Numbered from the stretch's first letter, positions 32,643 to 41,521 are shown. The stretch is 64,000 nt of DNA from JAVJQS01 sp040218815 (GCA_040218815.1 JAVJQS010000005.1:1-64000); one strand, 5' to 3'. The notes: generated by a model not told the origin, from the sequence alone. A program made the numbers and translations.

Positions 32643-33398
32643 TTGGAAAGCTCCATCAAACAAAATATTTATTTTGCATCAGATTTTCATCTGGGAGCAC
32701 CAGATGCAGAAAGCAGTCGCCAGAGAGAAAAGCATATTGTTAGCTGGTTGAATCATATTGAGCCTAAGGCAAAAGAAATATTTTTAGTAGGTGATTTATT
32801 TGATTTTTGGTTTGAATATAAAAAAGCCATCCCAAAAGGCTTTGTGCGCTTACAAGGCAAAATTGCTGAATTAACTGATTCAGGTATACCTGTAACTGTT
32901 TTTACTGGTAACCACGATATGTGGATGTTTGATTATCTACCAAAAGAGTTGGGTGTTACACTATACCGCGAGCCTATTAAGAGGGTATTTAATGGCAAGA
33001 AATTCTTAATCGGTCATGGAGATGGTTTAGGGCCTGGTGACCATGGTTATAAATTTATTAAAAAGGTGTTTGCCAATCGTTTTTCACAGTGGTTGTTTGC
33101 TCGCTTACACCCTAATTTTGGTATAGGATTAGCTGATTATTGGAGTGGTAAAAGTCGGAATGCCAACCGTGGAGAAGATGAAAAGTTTTTGGGCGAAGAA
33201 AACGAATGGTTAGCCATCTACTGCAAAGAATACCTCAAAAAGGAGCATCAAGATTACTTTGTCTTTGGCCACCGGCACTTACCGTTGGACTTAAAAGTAG
33301 GGGAAAATAGTCGCTACATTAATTTGGGGGAATGGATTAACTATAACTCTTATGCCGTTTTTGATGGAGAGGAGTTGAGGCTGGAAAGGTACAATTGA
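32643..33398 (+). CDS. lpxH: UDP-2,3-diacylglucosamine hydrolase LpxH-like
   Basis: The 251-residue metallophosphoesterase contains all five family blocks: SDFHLG (about 12-17), GDLFDFWFEY (about 48-57), GNHDMWMFDY (about 84), GHGDGLGPGDHGYKF (about 117) and VFGHRHLPLD (about 206). The FDFWFEY and GDGLGPGD strings mark the LpxH group, which releases lipid X from UDP-diacylglucosamine in lipid A synthesis. Initiation is TTG (32643), because there is no ATG before SDFHLG. It ends the gatB-tlpA-like-lpxH run. Confidence 0.88.
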   Translation: MESSIKQNIYFASDFHLGAPDAESSRQREKHIVSWLNHIEPKAKEIFLVGDLFDFWFEYKKAIPKGFVRLQGKIAELTDSGIPVTVFTGNHDMWMFDYLPKELGVTLYREPIKRVFNGKKFLIGHGDGLGPGDHGYKFIKKVFANRFSQWLFARLHPNFGIGLADYWSGKSRNANRGEDEKFLGEENEWLAIYCKEYLKKEHQDYFVFGHRHLPLDLKVGENSRYINLGEWINYNSYAVFDGEELRLERYN

Positions 33399-33597
33399 AG
33401 AATTTTAGAATCGATCAATAGGTAAATTCGTCAATCAATGAATAAGTTAATCAGTGAATAAGTCAATACAGTGAATCAATAAATAGTTTTACTGAGAAAT
33501 AAAAGCAGAAAATGCACTAATAATTGACGAATTGGATTTCTTTAACACCTTTGGTAAAGTCAGAACTTTAATTCGAAGATTGAAATTTGAAAAATGA
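33399..33597. other. Intergenic low-complexity spacer with CAATGAATAAGT-like repeats
   Basis: No gene is seen. From about 33414 to 33485 short degenerate units (AATCAATGAATAAGT, AATCAGTGAATAAGT, ACAGTGAATCAATAA) recur with a period near 16. GAPDH converges on it from the right. Confidence 0.5.
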
Positions 33598-34590
33598 TCA
33601 TTGAAAACTTTTCTCCACTAAATCCACTAACCGATTAGAATATCCAATTTCATTGTCATACCAACCCACTACTTTTATCATGTTTCCAATCACTGATGTG
33701 AGTTGAGCATCAAAAATTGAGGAATGGGTATTACCAACAATATCAATTGAAACAATAGGGTCTTCAGTGTAGGCTAGGATCCCTTTTAGTTCATTTTCTG
33801 ATGCTCGTTTAAAGGCTGCATTTATCTCTTCTATTGACTTAGGGTTTTTTACCACACAAGTAAAGTCAGTTAGAGATCCATCGGGTACAGGAACACGAAT
33901 ACCCGCTCCACCTAACTTGCCATCCAAATGAGGAAATATTTTAGTGATTGCTTTAGCTGCTCCAGTTGTGGTAGGAACTATGCTAACTGCCGCCGCTCTT
34001 GCTCTTCGTAAATCTCTGTGTGGGGCATCATGTAATTTTTGATCACCAGTATAGGAATGCACAGTGGTAATGTAACCACTTTCTATTCCACAGAGTTCAT
34101 CTAGAATTTTTACTAGAGGGGCAAGTGAATTAGTGGTACAAGAGGCATTGGATAGAATTTTCTCTGAACCGTCTAAAATCTCCTCGTTGCTTCCTAATAC
34201 AATTGTTTTTATTGATTCGTCTTTTGCTGGGGCAGAGATAATTACTTTTTTGGCACCTGCTTCTAAGTGTTTTTCTGCCGACTTACGGTCTCTAAATAAA
34301 CCGGTAGACTCAATAACTAGGTCAACATTTAAACTCTTCCAAGGTAGCTTTTCAGGTGATTTTTCTTGATAGAACTTTATTGGTTTTCCATTGATGTCAA
34401 TATGGTCTTCACCAGCATCAATTGTTCCTTTATAATTGCCGTGAACTGAATCATATTTGAATAGATGGGCTAAAGTTGGGATATCTGCTAGGTCATTTAC
34501 CGCCACTACTTCAATTCCATTTCTTTCCAATAATACCCTTAAGGTCATTCTTCCGATTCTTCCAAATCCATTGATGGCAACTTTTATCAT
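33598..34590 (-). CDS. gap: Glyceraldehyde-3-phosphate dehydrogenase, type I
   Basis: The 330-residue enzyme oxidises glyceraldehyde-3-phosphate with NAD+ and phosphate in glycolysis. It has INGFGRIGRMTLR (NAD fold, about 5-17), VNDLADIPTLAHLFKYDSVHG, the catalytic ASCTTNS (Cys about 151), HSYTGDQKLHD and the C-terminal WYDNEIGYSNRLVDL. Asp-32 in VNDLAD favours NAD over NADP. Normal length; it stands alone. Confidence 0.97.
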   Translation of the reverse strand: MIKVAINGFGRIGRMTLRVLLERNGIEVVAVNDLADIPTLAHLFKYDSVHGNYKGTIDAGEDHIDINGKPIKFYQEKSPEKLPWKSLNVDLVIESTGLFRDRKSAEKHLEAGAKKVIISAPAKDESIKTIVLGSNEEILDGSEKILSNASCTTNSLAPLVKILDELCGIESGYITTVHSYTGDQKLHDAPHRDLRRARAAAVSIVPTTTGAAKAITKIFPHLDGKLGGAGIRVPVPDGSLTDFTCVVKNPKSIEEINAAFKRASENELKGILAYTEDPIVSIDIVGNTHSSIFDAQLTSVIGNMIKVVGWYDNEIGYSNRLVDLVEKSFQ

Positions 34591-34622
34591 ACTGCTCTAA
34601 AATTATTTGTTGGTGAGATACA

Positions 34623-34630
34623 CAAAGATA
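34623..34630 (-). promoter_or_regulatory. Putative -7 box for gap
   Basis: Minus-strand TATCTTTG matches TAnnTTTG 32 nt upstream of the gap ATG. No clear -33 TTG. Confidence 0.4.
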
Positions 34631-34690
34631 AGTCGAATTCAATCTAAAACGATGTAGAACTTAGGTCTTATTAATTAAATTAAATCACTA

Positions 34691-35093
34691 CTGTCCGATA
34701 AAAAGTTATTTTTAGAAAATGAGTGTTTAATTTTTAGTTGTCCATTGAAAAAAATTGAAATCAAATCGAATAAAAAGCTTAGTAAAACCGAAAAGTTCCG
34801 ATTGTTTGAGGAAATCATTCGGCTGCACTTGGGTTTTTAAAGATTTGGTAAGATTTTATTCATAGGACGAGTTTTTACTTCGACTTCGCTCAGCACAAGT
34901 TTTGTTTCGTCGGTTATTGAGCTTGTCGAAATATTCACGGCGAAAAAAATGAAAAAATTAATTACAAAAGGAAGCCCGTATATATAAAAAATGACAATAA
35001 AGTCTAGAGAAAACAATATAAATATCATGTATTCAACATTGTAAGTAATTAAATTCACTTCGAATTATACTGTTTTTTCGTTTTATCGGACAA
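34691..35093. mobile_element. Short inverted-repeat element (MITE or IS remnant)
   Basis: The 12-bp TGTCCGATAAAA at 34692-34703 recurs in perfect inverted orientation at 35081-35092, bounding about 400 bp. No transposase is encoded. Inside, a plus-strand frame reads KKIEIKSNKKLSKTEKFRLF and ends shortly after, and a short Tyr/Phe-rich minus-strand frame (34837-35058) has no recognisable domain. A palindromic REP-like unit lies within. The ends resemble those of insertion sequences; no target-site duplication is obvious. Confidence 0.55.
34878..34931. repeat. REP-like palindrome TTCGACTTCGCTCA ... TTGAGCTTGTCGAA
   Basis: The outer sequences TTCGACTTCGCTCA and TTGAGCTTGTCGAA pair imperfectly around a 25-nt centre. 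The same sort of palindrome (TTCGAC..GTCGAA with GCTCA core) is common in intergenic DNA of many bacteria. It sits inside the inverted-repeat element. Confidence 0.6.
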
Positions 35094-35133
35094 CAATGAA
35101 ATAAAATAAAGACAGTTTTATTTTATGCAATAA

Positions 35134-35170
35134 AAAAAGGCGTTTCGAATAAACGAAACGCCTTTTAAAA
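35134..35170 (-). terminator. Terminator of rpmH
   Basis: AAAAGGCGTTTCG and CGAAACGCCTTTT form a 13-bp stem around AATAAA, with A and T runs at its flanks. It begins 18 bp past the rpmH stop. Confidence 0.85.
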
Positions 35171-35187
35171 TATATTAGGTTATATTA

Positions 35188-35340
35188 TTATGCTCTAGAT
35201 TCAGAAGAAACAGTTAAACTTTTTCTACCTTTTGATCTTCTTCTAGCCAATACTTTTCTGCCATTAGCTGAAGCCATTCTGCTTCTGAAACCATGCTTGT
35301 TTCTTCTCTTTCTCTTTGAAGGTTGGTATGTTCTTTTCAT
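35188..35340 (-). CDS. rpmH: 50S ribosomal protein L34
   Basis: The minus strand from ATG 35340 reads MKRTYQPSKRKRRNKHGFRS and continues RMASANGRKVLARRRSKGRK, a complete 50-residue L34. L34 sits in the 50S subunit. It has its own -33/-7 promoter (35383-35412) and a strong terminator. The gene is alone here: dnaA, rnpA and yidC, common rpmH neighbours in other bacteria, are not present. The plus-strand exporter gene diverges from it. Confidence 0.97.
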   Translation of the reverse strand: MKRTYQPSKRKRRNKHGFRSRMASANGRKVLARRRSKGRKSLTVSSESRA

Positions 35341-35382
35341 TTCTTCTAATTTTTTTCAGACAACGTCTGTTTAATCGGAGGG

Positions 35383-35412
35383 CAAAAGTAGTAATTTTTA
35401 CACTTTCAGCAA
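35383..35412 (-). promoter_or_regulatory. rpmH promoter
   Basis: On the minus strand TTG (35412-35410) and TACTTTTG (35390-35383) are 19 nt apart, matching the Bacteroidota pattern; the rpmH ATG follows 42 nt later. Confidence 0.7.
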
Positions 35413-35456
35413 ACAATCTAGAATTATTTTTTCTTCACTATACATCCCTGAATGAC

Positions 35457-35464
35457 TATTTTTG
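35457..35464 (+). promoter_or_regulatory. Putative -7 box for the MsbA-like exporter
   Basis: TATTTTTG (TAnnTTTG) lies 16 nt before the ATG at 35481, predicting a leader of only about 10 nt. No clear TTG at the expected spacing. Confidence 0.5.
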
Positions 35465-35480
35465 CAAAAATAAATTTTCT

Positions 35481-37268
35481 ATGGCAGGATTTGGAAGAAA
35501 AAAGAAAAAAGAAAGTGATGAGCCGAAGAAAAAAATCACCAAGGCAGCGCTAAAAAAATCGCTGCGTCTATTCAAGTACGTAAAGCCCTACTCTGGAACT
35601 TTTGCAATCGGTTTAATTTTCTTATTTCTCAGCAGCTTAGCATCTATGGTTTTTCCATACCTGACAGGTCAATTGGTAGATGCAGCTAATCAAGATTTTA
35701 TTGAAAACATCAATCAAATTGCCCTGATGTTGTTAGGCGTTTTTCTACTTAATGCGATCTTCTCTTATTTTAGAATTTATTTGTTTGCTATTGTTACCCA
35801 GAAAACCTTAGCAAGTTTGCGACAAGCAACCTATAATCAATTGATTCGCTTAAAGATGAGTTTCTTTTCAGAGCGCCGCGTAGGTGAACTTACTAGTCGA
35901 ATTTCTTCTGATATTTCTTTACTTCAAGAGACATTAACAACAACCATAGCAGAATTTCTAAGGCAAATTATCATCATTATAATTGGTGTTGCGTTATTAG
36001 CCTATATTTCTGTTAAGCTGACTTTTTTAATGCTTGCATTGGTGCCTGTTGTTATTATAATTGCAGTAATTTTTGGTAAAAAAATCAAAGGGCTTTCTAA
36101 AGTGGCACAAGATAAAGTAGCTGACTCAACGGTAATTGTTGAAGAAACATTACAAGCCATTGCAACAGTAAAAGCTTTTGTAAATGAAAAATTTGAATTT
36201 AACCGATATGAGCAAAAAACGAATGAAGTAATTGGGGTTTCATTAACTGCTGCCAAATGGCGAGGAGCTTTTGCTTCATTCATCATCTTTTGTTTGTTTG
36301 GTTCTATCGTAGCGGTTATTTGGTACGGTGTAATCTTGGTACAAGACAATGCCCTTAGCGTGGGGGACCTATTTACCTTCATATTGTATTCTGTTTTTGT
36401 AGGAGCTTCATTGGGTGGAATAGCAGATTTGTATTCTCAATTGCAAAAAGCAATTGGAGCAACAGAAAACTTATTGGAAATATTTGATGAAGAAAGGGAA
36501 GAAGAGGTTCCTCTGACAACTAATTTTCAAGTAGAAAATGGACACATTCAATTTGAGAATTTATCGTTTCACTATCCAAACAGAGCAGATGTGAAAGTCC
36601 TCAAAAATTTGGATTTTGAAATCAAAAGTGGACAACAAGTAGCATTGGTAGGTCCTTCTGGAGCGGGAAAAACCACGATAACCGCATTAATCTTGAGATT
36701 TTTTGAGGCAAGTGAAGGGAAATTATTAATTGATGGTAAAGCGATAACAGAATATGGTTTAGAGCAATTGAGAAACTCCATGGCTATTGTTCCTCAAGAT
36801 GTGGTGTTATTTGGTGGTAGTATTTATGACAACATTTTATACGGTAAACCTGAAGCAACAAAAGCTGAGGTGCATAAAGCAGCTGCAAAAGCCAATGCGG
36901 CTGAATTTATTGACTCCTTTCCCGAAAGTTATGATACATTAGTTGGAGAGCGAGGTGTTCAACTTTCCGGGGGTCAACGACAGCGGATAGCCATTGCACG
37001 AGCAATTTTAAAGAATCCAAAAATTCTAATATTAGATGAAGCCACAAGTTCTCTCGATTCTCAGTCGGAGCAATTGGTGCAAGAGGCTTTGGATGCACTA
37101 ATGAAAAACAGAACTTCTTTAGTAATTGCACATCGATTATCAACGATTCAAAAAGCAGATAAAATTTTAGTGCTTAAAGATGGTGCCTTAGTTGAAAGTG
37201 GCAGCCATGAAGAATTGTATGCTAAAGAAGGAGGACTTTATAGAGACCTAAGGGTGTTGCAAAATTAG
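35481..37268 (+). CDS. ABC exporter, fused permease-ATPase (MsbA-like)
   Basis: The 595-residue half-transporter has six membrane helices (about 28-320) and a nucleotide-binding domain with Walker A GPSGAGKTT (about 391-399), Q-loop IVPQDVVLFGG, signature LSGGQRQRIAIARA (about 497-510), Walker B ILILDEATSSLD and the H-loop IAHRLST. This group includes MsbA lipid A flippases and multidrug exporters; with several lipid A genes nearby an MsbA role is plausible but not proven. I start at ATG 35481 (MAGFGRKKKKE); a longer reading from 35316 would run over rpmH and lacks conservation. Confidence 0.93.
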   Translation: MAGFGRKKKKESDEPKKKITKAALKKSLRLFKYVKPYSGTFAIGLIFLFLSSLASMVFPYLTGQLVDAANQDFIENINQIALMLLGVFLLNAIFSYFRIYLFAIVTQKTLASLRQATYNQLIRLKMSFFSERRVGELTSRISSDISLLQETLTTTIAEFLRQIIIIIIGVALLAYISVKLTFLMLALVPVVIIIAVIFGKKIKGLSKVAQDKVADSTVIVEETLQAIATVKAFVNEKFEFNRYEQKTNEVIGVSLTAAKWRGAFASFIIFCLFGSIVAVIWYGVILVQDNALSVGDLFTFILYSVFVGASLGGIADLYSQLQKAIGATENLLEIFDEEREEEVPLTTNFQVENGHIQFENLSFHYPNRADVKVLKNLDFEIKSGQQVALVGPSGAGKTTITALILRFFEASEGKLLIDGKAITEYGLEQLRNSMAIVPQDVVLFGGSIYDNILYGKPEATKAEVHKAAAKANAAEFIDSFPESYDTLVGERGVQLSGGQRQRIAIARAILKNPKILILDEATSSLDSQSEQLVQEALDALMKNRTSLVIAHRLSTIQKADKILVLKDGALVESGSHEELYAKEGGLYRDLRVLQN

Positions 37269-37410
37269 AAGGCTGAAATTTGAAACTAGAAAGAGAAAAG
37301 AGAAAAGAGAGAAGAGAAATTAGATCTTAGAAAAGTTAGACTTGATTTTCGAGTTACAATCTTTTGATTCTAGGATCTAAAATTCCACATTGACAATTCC
37401 AAACTCTTCA
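37269..37410. other. Purine-rich intergenic spacer
   Basis: No gene. The left half is a GA-rich run (GAAAGAGAAAAGAGAAAAGA type), and the AGATCTTAGAA / TTCTAGGATCT pair could form a weak stem. Confidence 0.4.
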
Positions 37411-37980
37411 CTAATGTTCCAGTCTCATCGTGACCATGTTTGCTACTTTTTCAAAAAAAGTAGTTGGTGTATATGTTCTCCAGCTTAGGTCGTTCAGGCT
37501 ACCACCTGAAACCATGTAGTAATCAATATTGGCTTCTTGAAAATCTTGCATCACATGTTCACGAAAGTTAATGAAGGCAATCCAACCGTCCTCCACATCT
37601 TCGAACCACTCTTCATAATAGGAGTCATCCGAGGAGTGAAAGTTAAATACGTTTTCACCGATTAAAATAAATTTGTCGATGCCCTCATGCATTAGCTCAT
37701 CAATAATATTGCGCTTAAAGAACATGATGTCGTTGTGCAACAAGTCATTCCATTCACCTATCAATTCAATAATAGCATAGCCATGATCATAGTCGGCCAT
37801 CAGAATTTTTATAAATAGGGTAGGTGATTCTATTTCATCCCATTGCGGATGAATCAAATGATCGTAAATGGCATGAGTAAACTCAAATTCACTGTAGACG
37901 CGTTCATAAAATGGTGAGCGCGGATCCTCATCTGCAATATAATAGTCTCTCCAACTGAAATGAGGTTCAATGGCATGCAT
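37411..37980 (-). CDS. Conserved hypothetical acidic protein
   Basis: The 189-residue protein is strongly acidic and aromatic (e.g. YYIADEDPRSPFYERVYSEF, FNFHSSDDSYYEEWFEDVED), with no signal peptide or membrane segment. I recall similar unnamed proteins in Cytophagia and Flavobacteriia but no function. It lies 32 bp downstream of murQ on the same strand, so it may belong to the MarC-aminopeptidase-murQ run. Confidence 0.75.
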   Translation of the reverse strand: MHAIEPHFSWRDYYIADEDPRSPFYERVYSEFEFTHAIYDHLIHPQWDEIESPTLFIKILMADYDHGYAIIELIGEWNDLLHNDIMFFKRNIIDELMHEGIDKFILIGENVFNFHSSDDSYYEEWFEDVEDGWIAFINFREHVMQDFQEANIDYYMVSGGSLNDLSWRTYTPTTFFEKVANMVTMRLEH

Positions 37981-38012
37981 AGGCGAGCATAACGAAACAG
38001 TTCAACTTTTGT

Positions 38013-38816
38013 TTAATAATTACTAATTGCATTTCTAACACTTCCATATTTTGTAAGCAGTTCTCTTGCTTCCTCATAAGGGATATTTAATTCATTGACC
38101 AACATTTGAATGCCACGCTTCACTAATTTATTATTGCTCAACTGCATGTCAACCATTCTATTGCCTTTAACTCTGCCTAAGCGCACCATCACAGCCGTGG
38201 AAATCATATTTAAAATGAGCTTTTGTGCTGTCCCTGCTTTCATTCGGGTACTTCCTGTTACAAACTCAGGTCCCACTACAACTTCAATCGGAAAGTCAAC
38301 AGCTTTACTTAATGGTGATCCTTCATTACACACAATGCAAGCTGTTTTAATGCCATTTTCACGGCATTTTTCCATAGCCCCAATAACATAAGGAGTGGTG
38401 CCTGAAGCTGCAATTCCAATAACAAAATCCAATTCAGAAACTTTATGTGCTTGTAAATCTTGCCAGCCTAGTTCTGTATTGTCTTCTGCAAATTCAACGG
38501 CTTTTCTTATGGCAGAATCACCCCCTGCCATTAATCCAATTACCAAGTTTGGACTTACACCAAATGTAGGCGGACATTCAGAAGCATCAACGATACCAAG
38601 TCGGCCACTTGTGCCTGCTCCCATATAAAATAGTCGTCCACCCTCTTGTAGTTTTTCAACGATTATTGGAATTATTTGTGCAATAGCTGGTATTACTTTT
38701 TCAATTGCATAAGGCACAATTTTATCTTCCTTATTAATGTTCGCCAAAATTTCTTCAGCGCTCATTTTCTCTAGGTCGTTGTATCTGCTTTCTGATTCGG
38801 TAGTAATTTTGCTCAT
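38013..38816 (-). CDS. murQ: N-acetylmuramic acid 6-phosphate etherase
   Basis: MurQ cleaves the lactyl ether of MurNAc-6-P in cell wall recycling, giving GlcNAc-6-P and lactate. The 267-residue SIS-domain protein begins TTESESRYNDLEKMSAEEIL. It shows FYMGAGTSGRLGIVDASECP (about 63-82), IAGGD-like LMAGGDSAIRKAVEFAED, IGIAASGTTPYV, and the active-site ETRMKAGTAQKLILNM equivalent GSTRMKAGTAQKLI. It is slightly shorter than E. coli MurQ at the C-terminus. The aminopeptidase gene lies 7 bp upstream. Confidence 0.95.
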   Translation of the reverse strand: MSKITTESESRYNDLEKMSAEEILANINKEDKIVPYAIEKVIPAIAQIIPIIVEKLQEGGRLFYMGAGTSGRLGIVDASECPPTFGVSPNLVIGLMAGGDSAIRKAVEFAEDNTELGWQDLQAHKVSELDFVIGIAASGTTPYVIGAMEKCRENGIKTACIVCNEGSPLSKAVDFPIEVVVGPEFVTGSTRMKAGTAQKLILNMISTAVMVRLGRVKGNRMVDMQLSNNKLVKRGIQMLVNELNIPYEEARELLTKYGSVRNAISNY

Positions 38817-38823
38817 AATTTAA

Positions 38824-39861
38824 TTATAAAGAAAAGCCTTTTGATTTAAATGAAGAAATCATTGCCTTTAAATCTCTATTAAATTTTTGATTTAGTTGTT
38901 TTTCCAATTCAGGGATTTCATCAGCATAGGTATTAAATCCTGAGAAATAGGCATTATTAGGGTGGAAACTCTCTAGACTTATTGCTGCAACTGAATCATT
39001 TTCATAGTAGTCTGATTTTGCTAAGCCAGTTTTTAACTCATTAATCCATCTTGTTTTTAATTGTCTTTTTTCCTCAATGTTTAAACTAGAATCCATCTTT
39101 TGATAGTTTGAGGATAGGTTTACGATTGCTTCTTGCATGTAGTTTCTAAAGATTTCATTTCTTTTTAAGCGGTCTTGGTAATTAGTTTGTTCTGGGCTGT
39201 TTATGCCATAATGAAATGCCAAAAATTGTTCTGCTCCTTTTCTTCCTATAAAGCTGGCTAAGTTTTCATTGAATTGAGCACTGTCTTTGAGGTATAGGGT
39301 CGCGTGTGTGGATTCATGAATGATTAGTTCTGCCAATCTTCCCGGAGATCGTTCTAACATTGACGATAGTATAGGGTCTCTAAACCAGCCTAGAGTTGAC
39401 CAGGCGCTCACTTCATCTATGTTTGTGTCATAGCCTTGCTTTTTAAGCTGCTCTTCTTCCTCTTTTGCTTTTTCAATCTCAAAAAAGCCTTTGTAGGGAA
39501 AGCTTCCCGCTATTGGAAACTGCCATTCGTAGGCTTCAATTTTAAATTCGGGGCTCGCCTTTACAGTCCATAAAATGGGCTTGCCTTTTTGATCATAAAA
39601 AGTAGTATAATTGTCTGTTTTACTTAGCCCCAACTCCTCACTTGAAAACTTTTTTATAGCAGCTATTAATTGAAATTTTTGCTTGATAGAGTCTGCAGTT
39701 GAAGAATCAGCAAGCATTTCATCAACTTCTCGAACACTTAATAAGAGTTTAGCTTGACCTAATCCTTGCTGGAGTCCATAGTTTACCGCTGATAGGTTAT
39801 AAAGTATAAAAGCAATCAGCAATAATGTAAAAACTTGAAGAATTCGCTTAAGCAGTCGCAT
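38824..39861 (-). CDS. Putative aminopeptidase (PF10023 type)
   Basis: The 345-residue protein has an N-terminal membrane anchor or signal (VFTLLLIAFILYNLSAVNYG) and belongs to the DUF2265/putative aminopeptidase family. Family motifs are GWFRDPILSSML (about 168) and zinc site LIIHESTHATLYLK (HEXXH as HESTH, about 188-192), followed by NENLASFIGRKGAEQFL with a likely third ligand Glu. It should act in the periplasm or at the inner membrane. It overlaps marC by 14 bp. Confidence 0.85.
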   Translation of the reverse strand: MRLLKRILQVFTLLLIAFILYNLSAVNYGLQQGLGQAKLLLSVREVDEMLADSSTADSIKQKFQLIAAIKKFSSEELGLSKTDNYTTFYDQKGKPILWTVKASPEFKIEAYEWQFPIAGSFPYKGFFEIEKAKEEEEQLKKQGYDTNIDEVSAWSTLGWFRDPILSSMLERSPGRLAELIIHESTHATLYLKDSAQFNENLASFIGRKGAEQFLAFHYGINSPEQTNYQDRLKRNEIFRNYMQEAIVNLSSNYQKMDSSLNIEEKRQLKTRWINELKTGLAKSDYYENDSVAAISLESFHPNNAYFSGFNTYADEIPELEKQLNQKFNRDLKAMISSFKSKGFSL

Positions 39862-40492
39862 TCAGAATGTCGATTAATATGGGCTTCAATCCACTAAAGA
39901 AAAACTCAACAGCAATTACCATAACTATTAAACCCATTAAGCGCATCATTATTTTATTCCCAGTTTCACCTAAAAAGTCTGTTATTTTAGCTGAGCTCCA
40001 AAGGACAAGATAAGTAATGAAACAAACGAGAATAATTACACCTATTAATATTCCTTTATGCAGCCAAGTTGTTGAGTCTTCCATTAAGACGATGGAATTG
40101 GTAATGGCACCTGGGCCACAAATCATTGGTATGGCTAAAGGAGTTACTGAAATATCATTGACATATTTTTGCTGGGTAGATTTTTTAGTCATTTTTATTT
40201 TTACTAATCGCGCTTGCAGCATATCATAGCCCATCATAAAAAAGATGACTCCACCAACTATTCTAAAGCTATTTACGGATATTCCAAAGAACTTAAATAG
40301 CAACTGACCGGAAAATGCGAAAGCCAATAAAGTAAGTAAGGCGACAATACTTGCCTTTTTAGCTGTTCGTTTTCTTTCACTTTTCTCAAGACTTTCAGTC
40401 ATTGACATAAACACTGGCATAATGCCTAAAGGGTTCATCAGTGTTACAAAAGAAGTGAAACACAAAAGAGAAAAAGTCAGGTAATTATCCAT
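39848..40492 (-). CDS. MarC family integral membrane protein
   Basis: The 214-residue protein has six hydrophobic segments and MarC/UPF0056 signatures: FVTLMNPLGIMPVFMSMTES near the N-terminus, FRIVGGVIFFMMGYDML, and DISVTPLAIPMICGPGAITN. The name comes from the E. coli mar region, but the transport role is unproven. I use ATG 40492 because the longer reading starts at TTG with no conserved residues. It heads the run marC-aminopeptidase-murQ-hypothetical. Confidence 0.92.
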   Translation of the reverse strand: MDNYLTFSLLCFTSFVTLMNPLGIMPVFMSMTESLEKSERKRTAKKASIVALLTLLAFAFSGQLLFKFFGISVNSFRIVGGVIFFMMGYDMLQARLVKIKMTKKSTQQKYVNDISVTPLAIPMICGPGAITNSIVLMEDSTTWLHKGILIGVIILVCFITYLVLWSSAKITDFLGETGNKIMMRLMGLIVMVIAVEFFFSGLKPILIDILNATA

Positions 40493-40695
40493 TGATTTTT
40501 TTTGCAAAGGTGATCATTTGTAACTGAATTGGATCTAAGAAAGTTAAATTTCAAAACATCTTTTTTTGGGTTTATTACGTCTATTATAGTAGGCAAGTAT
40601 TTTTAAAAAGCTTGCACCGTTGACTTAAAAAATCCACTTTTTAAGTTTTATGGAATGGATTTTTCACGTTTCATTTTGTTTGTTGTTTTTATGGG

Positions 40696-40733
40696 AAAAC
40701 GGCTTTGAAAAAAAACTTCAAAGCCGTTTTTTT
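40696..40733. terminator. Strong terminator-like hairpin
   Basis: AAAACGGCTTTGAA and TTCAAAGCCGTTTT pair (14 bp) around AAAAAAC, followed by T on the plus strand. It stands 30 bp before the SDR gene. It could end an unannotated upstream transcript or lie in the SDR leader; no gene precedes it on the plus strand within 1 kb. Confidence 0.7.
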
Positions 40734-40763
40734 GTTTACCTTACTCACAAAAACAGTATAAAA

Positions 40764-41468
40764 ATGAATTTAAAAGATAAACGAGTCATATTAACAGGAG
40801 GAAGCTCAGGATTAGGCAAGGCGATGTGCCAAATGCTTACCGAAAGAGGAGCAAAAGTTATAATAACTGGTAGAGATGAAGAAAAATTAAATCAAGTTGC
40901 CAGTCAACTGGGAGCAATTCCATTTCATGCTAATGTTGCAAACAAAGAAGATGTAATTGCGACTTACCAATTTGCCCAAGACAAGCTTGGAGGTTTGGAT
41001 GTTATGATTAACAACGCTGGCATTGGTGCAAACCGGGATATGCTAGATGAATTGGACATTGATGAAATGCGAAAAGTATATGATGTAAATGTATTTGGTG
41101 CGGCTATGATGGGGATAGAAGCAGCTAAAATATTTAAAAAACAAAAATCAGGTAATATTGTAAACATAGCTTCTACAGCATCAATCAATGGCTATGAAGG
41201 AGGTTCGATTTATAGTTCTTCAAAATTTGCCTTGCGTGGACTAAGTGCTAATTGGCAACAGGAATTAAGAAAGTATAATATTCGAGTGTTTAATATTAAT
41301 CCAAGCTTTGTGCCTACAGCTTTTAATAATGAAGCTAGAGAAGAAAGAGCAGAAGAAGCCAATAAGTTAACACCAACAGAAATTGCTCATGCAGTAATTG
41401 GGGCTTTAGAAATGGATCCAAGAGGATATATCCCAGATTTAAGTGTTCATGCTACAAACCCTTTTTAA
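40764..41468 (+). CDS. Short-chain dehydrogenase/reductase
   Basis: The 234-residue SDR starts MNLKDKRVILTGGSSGLGKA. The cofactor motif is TGGSSGLGKAMC (TGxxxGxG, about 10-21), then NNAGIGAN (about 80), catalytic Ser in NIASTASINGYEGG and YxxxK as YSSSKFA (about 150-154). The AGRDEEK-like TGRDEEKLNQ at 35-44 favours NADP(H). It is a classical SDR of unknown substrate, resembling 3-oxoacyl-ACP reductase. A longer reading from 40650 would span the terminator hairpin and is rejected. Confidence 0.9.
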   Translation: MNLKDKRVILTGGSSGLGKAMCQMLTERGAKVIITGRDEEKLNQVASQLGAIPFHANVANKEDVIATYQFAQDKLGGLDVMINNAGIGANRDMLDELDIDEMRKVYDVNVFGAAMMGIEAAKIFKKQKSGNIVNIASTASINGYEGGSIYSSSKFALRGLSANWQQELRKYNIRVFNINPSFVPTAFNNEAREERAEEANKLTPTEIAHAVIGALEMDPRGYIPDLSVHATNPF

Positions 41469-41513
41469 ATCTTAACTTATAGAGAAGTGTAGGAGATAAT
41501 AAATTGAAAACAC

Positions 41514-41521
41514 TATTTTTG
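41514..41521 (+). promoter_or_regulatory. Putative -7 box for the DUF3108-like gene
   Basis: TATTTTTG (TAnnTTTG) stands 38 nt upstream of the ATG at 41560. A -33 TTG at normal distance is not evident. Confidence 0.4.

Noticed and set aside
34837..35058. 73-residue Phe/Ile-rich minus-strand reading frame
   Set aside because: It lies inside the inverted-repeat element and crosses the REP-like palindrome; composition follows AT richness and no family is recognisable.
35316..35480. Longer N-terminus for the MsbA-like exporter
   Set aside because: It would overlap rpmH and both promoters; the family-like start is ATG 35481.
37269..37410. Regulatory RNA in the purine-rich spacer
   Set aside because: Only low-complexity GA repeats and a weak stem; no promoter or terminator pair.
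40650..40763. Longer N-terminus for the SDR at 40764
   Set aside because: It would translate through a strong terminator hairpin; TGxxxGxG stands at the normal distance from ATG 40764.
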